A DNA stretch of 64,000 nucleotides. Source: Pelagerythrobacter marensis. GTDB lineage: Bacteria > Pseudomonadota > Alphaproteobacteria > Sphingomonadales > Sphingomonadaceae. The stretch is taken from positions 435,001 through 499,000 of the forward strand of contig NZ_CP144918.1 in NCBI RefSeq assembly GCF_036700095.1, written 5' to 3'. Below are positions 61,628 through 64,000 of this stretch, one piece after another. The position numbers were made by a program, and so were the translations under genes. A model generated the notes under the pieces. The model saw only the letters and a program-made list of their open reading frames with translations, was not told where the DNA came from and did not search any database. Each line of letters begins with the position of its first letter. Positions within the stretch are counted from its first letter, which is position 1.

Positions 61628-63952
61628 ATGCCCTACTGGCTTGCCCGCGAATGGCGCGGGCAGGACCGCGACTGGATCCAGCGGTTCGATCCGCGGTTCT
61701 GGACGGTCGATTTCCCCCGCCCGATGATGGCCTGCATCGTCGCCACCGCGCCCGATGCGCTGCGGGTCGATTGCGAGTTTCTCTACCGGGGCCAGCTCGC
61801 CGGGCTGATCTGGGCGAGCGAGGACCGGCTCGACCATCCGCTGCTCGCCTATGAAACCCGGCGCGACTATTCGCATACCGTCCTGCGCTTCCGCTGGCGG
61901 TCGAGCGGGATCGTCGCGCTCGACCGGGCCAATGGGCCGACCCTGACGATCGAGGGGCGCGACGCGGCAGGCGAGGCGCGCAGCTGGTATGTCCGGCTGT
62001 GGAACTACGCCCGCGGCAGCCCCACCGACGCGCATGTCGAACTGCCCTTCTCCGCGCTCGAAAGCGGGTGGTCGCTGCCCGGCGAGCCGGTCCACCCGGC
62101 CGATATCGACCGCATGTTCGTCTCGCTGGTGCCCGAAGGCTATGTCCCGGGCAGCGACGCGACGCTGCCGGCACGGGCGGAAGGCCATGCCGAGCTGAGC
62201 GAAATCGCCTGCCACGGCGACCACGCGACGCTGGCGATCGGCGATGTCATGCTGCCCCCGCACGGGGAGCGGATCGCGACCGCCTACGACGATGCCTACA
62301 ACCAGGAACCGACCCGGCTGCTGCGCAATATCCGCGGGCTCGGCTATCGCGACCGGGTCCTGCACTATCTGGGGATGAGCCACTTCCCCCGGTTGCGGGC
62401 GGAAGGCGGAGCGATGCCGGTCGCGCGGCCGGCGGCGATCTGCACGCCCGCGCGCCGCTGGCACGAATGCTTCTACGCTGCGGCGCAGGCGGCGGGCTAT
62501 GCGGTTATCAACTCGCTTTCCTACGAGCTGCTGGCCGACCATTGCCCCGCCGAGTGGCAGCAACGCGCGCACGACGGCAGCGCGGCGCGCACCGGGTGGG
62601 ACCCGCCCTCCGCGCTGCTTTCGCCGGCCAATGGCAAGGCGATGGCCTGGCTGCAATCGGCGGCGGTGCAGTTCACCGCGATGCAGCAGGCGGCCGGGCT
62701 GCCGGTGCTGTTCCAGGTGGGCGAGCCGTGGTGGTGGGTCGTGCCCCACAGCGGCGCGCCCTGCCTTTACGACGCTGCCGCATCGGCGGCCTTCGGCGGA
62801 TCGCCGCCGGTCATCGCCGACATGCGCGCGCCGCTCGACAGCGCGCAGACCGCGCTGCTCGACGAGGCAGGCGCGCTGCTGGCGCAATCGACCGCGGCGC
62901 TGGGGCAGGCGGTGCGGGATGCGGCGGGGGGCGCGGCGGAGATTCTGCTGCTCGCCTTCACCCCGACGATCCTCGATCCCGCCATGCCCGAATTGAAACG
63001 CGCGAACCTGCCGACAGGCTGGGCCTGGCCGGCCTTCGACCGGCTCCAGCTCGAAGACTACGACTGGCTAACCGCGGGCTTCGACGCGCGCTGCCGGGCG
63101 GCGATCGCCGAAGTCGACGCGCGGCTCGGCTATCCGGTCGAGCGGCAGGACTACCTGTCGGGCTTCGTGCTCGACCCCGCCGATGCCGAAGCGTTCTGGG
63201 CGCGGATCGACGCCGCGCTCGACCGGGCCGCGGCGCGCGGGGTCGGCCAGCGATATGTCTGGGCGCTGCCGCAGGTGGCGCGCGACGGATACACGCGGCT
63301 CGCGCCGCCGAAGGAGGACGACGTGCAGGCTTTCGACGACGTGCAATATCCGCTCGCGCCGGGGCGCGACGCGGCGGTCAGCCCCGAATTCTCGACCGCG
63401 ATCGCGGTCACCGCCTCGGGGCACGAGCGGCGCAACACGCTCTGGTCCGACGCGCGGCTGCGGTTCGATGTCGGGCCGGGGATCCGGTCCGAAGAGGAGC
63501 TGGGCACGCTGATCGCCTTCTTCCGCGCGCGGCGCGGGGCGGCGCGCGGGTTTCGCCTGTGCGATCCGTTCGACTTCAGCTCGAACGGCATGACCGGCCC
63601 GCCCGGCCCGCTCGACCAGCCGCTCGGCACCGGCGACGGTGCGCGCGACAGCTTCGCGCTGGTCAAGGCCTATGGCGACGGGGCCGAGCCGCAGTTGCGC
63701 CCGATCACCCGCCCGCGCGAGGGCACCGTGCGCGTCTCGGTCGGCGGGGCGGAGACTTTCGCCTGGACGCTGGCCCCCGGCGGGCGCATCCGGTTCGTCG
63801 AGGCGCCGCCCGCGGGGGCGGAGATCCGCGCCGGGTTCCTGTTCGACGTGCCGGTGCGCTTCGCGCAGGACCGGCTCGACGTGACCGGCGCGAACTTCGC
63901 CGCCGGCGAGGCGCCCTCGGTGCCGCTGATCGAAATCCGCGAGGCGACATGA
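61628..63952 (+). CDS. GTA distal tail protein: ~560-aa N-terminal region fused to DUF2460 (g12)
   Basis: 774 aa. Residues ~565-774 (ASGHERRNTLWSDARLRFDVGPGIRSEEEL, FRARRGAARGFRLCDPFDF, ending LIEIREAT) are a complete DUF2460/GTA g12 domain, which alone is about 210 aa in Rhodobacter GTA. The N-terminal ~560 residues (MPYWLAREWRGQDRDWIQRFDPRFWTVDFPRP..., LFQVGEPWWWVVPHSG) have a barrel- or glycosidase-like look but no family I can name; a host-surface or tail-sheath role is possible. ATG at 61628. Confidence 0.82.
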   Translation: MPYWLAREWRGQDRDWIQRFDPRFWTVDFPRPMMACIVATAPDALRVDCEFLYRGQLAGLIWASEDRLDHPLLAYETRRDYSHTVLRFRWRSSGIVALDRANGPTLTIEGRDAAGEARSWYVRLWNYARGSPTDAHVELPFSALESGWSLPGEPVHPADIDRMFVSLVPEGYVPGSDATLPARAEGHAELSEIACHGDHATLAIGDVMLPPHGERIATAYDDAYNQEPTRLLRNIRGLGYRDRVLHYLGMSHFPRLRAEGGAMPVARPAAICTPARRWHECFYAAAQAAGYAVINSLSYELLADHCPAEWQQRAHDGSAARTGWDPPSALLSPANGKAMAWLQSAAVQFTAMQQAAGLPVLFQVGEPWWWVVPHSGAPCLYDAAASAAFGGSPPVIADMRAPLDSAQTALLDEAGALLAQSTAALGQAVRDAAGGAAEILLLAFTPTILDPAMPELKRANLPTGWAWPAFDRLQLEDYDWLTAGFDARCRAAIAEVDARLGYPVERQDYLSGFVLDPADAEAFWARIDAALDRAAARGVGQRYVWALPQVARDGYTRLAPPKEDDVQAFDDVQYPLAPGRDAAVSPEFSTAIAVTASGHERRNTLWSDARLRFDVGPGIRSEEELGTLIAFFRARRGAARGFRLCDPFDFSSNGMTGPPGPLDQPLGTGDGARDSFALVKAYGDGAEPQLRPITRPREGTVRVSVGGAETFAWTLAPGGRIRFVEAPPAGAEIRAGFLFDVPVRFAQDRLDVTGANFAAGEAPSVPLIEIREAT

Positions 63953-64000
63953 GCCGGGCGTTCCTTGCGCGCGAGCTGGACACGGTCGCGACCTTCTGGC
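63949..64000 (+). CDS. GTA baseplate-hub gene, DUF2163-like (g13), start only
   Basis: Only 17 codons are visible (MSRAFLARELDTVATFW), beginning at an ATG overlapping the g12 stop (ATGA). The LARELDTVAT start and position after DUF2460 match DUF2163/g13. The gene continues beyond the window. Confidence 0.6.
   Translation, partial: MSRAFLARELDTVATFW

Noticed and set aside
52298-64000. Ordinary complete prophage
   Set aside because: Order, short tape measure and absence of integrase, repressor and lysis genes in the visible part fit a GTA better; the right end is outside the window, so this is not fully excluded.

Overview
The window is high-GC (about two thirds G+C) and densely coded. It looks like a chromosomal segment of a sphingomonad alphaproteobacterium, most likely Erythrobacteraceae. 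This is inferred from gene content: ctrA and divK cell-cycle regulators, an acyl-carrier-protein plus serine palmitoyltransferase pair for sphingolipids, an alphaproteobacterial DksA with a degenerate zinc site, DUF4167/DUF4112/DUF3572 proteins, and a Rhodobacter-type gene transfer agent (GTA) cluster. No rRNA, tRNA or CRISPR array was found.

Layout. 1-5.8 kb: a CDC48-type AAA ATPase (cut by the window edge), then an acyl-CoA operon (scoA, a HAD-family lipoprotein, scoB, a CaiB-type CoA transferase). 5.8-13.6 kb: metK, lnt, a DUF4167 protein, prmC-prfA-hisS on the minus strand, then ppa. 13.7-20.3 kb: an MscS channel with BON domain, PmbA/TldE, a small membrane protein, lptB, rpoN and ctrA. 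20.5-31 kb: transporters (TauE-type, MFS, SulP), trmB, a DksA/TraR-like protein, universal stress protein, a CFA-synthase-like enzyme, a spermidine-synthase-like protein and malic enzyme. 31-43.5 kb: mutS, small membrane or acidic proteins, 3-hydroxybutyryl-CoA dehydrogenase, cobalamin adenosyltransferase, HIG1 protein, gluQ, an HNH nuclease, kynA-kynU, DUF4112, an orphan solute-binding lipoprotein, PilZ and dksA. 43.8-51.9 kb: a Sel1-like protein behind a CtrA-type box, a five-gene chain joined by 4-nt overlaps, divK, acp-spt, a nucleotidyltransferase-fold protein behind a nested hairpin, OsmC and a YqaA-type membrane protein.

52.3 kb to the right edge: a GTA structural cluster in canonical order. 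It runs small and large terminase, portal, DUF6127-like protein, prohead protease, major capsid, head-tail connector, a 56-aa ORF where the stopper gene is expected, tail terminator, major tail protein, GTA g10-like protein, tail chaperone, short tape measure, a 774-aa DUF2460 protein with a large N-terminal extension, and the start of a DUF2163-like gene. No integrase or lysogeny gene is visible.

The strongest pattern unexplained by genes is repeat clustering. Five copies of a hairpin-ended element, each exactly 139 bp, lie between 47.9 and 61.4 kb, and none was noticed in the first 47 kb. Four of them are inside or just upstream of the GTA cluster, together with an 80-bp repeat pair, a roughly 127-bp tandem array and a palindrome inside the tail chaperone gene. 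Other leads are a hisS gene whose 3' end (anticodon-binding domain) has clearly lower GC, an ArsR/SahR-like operator before metK, and a short-leader-plus-terminator arrangement upstream of the AAA ATPase.
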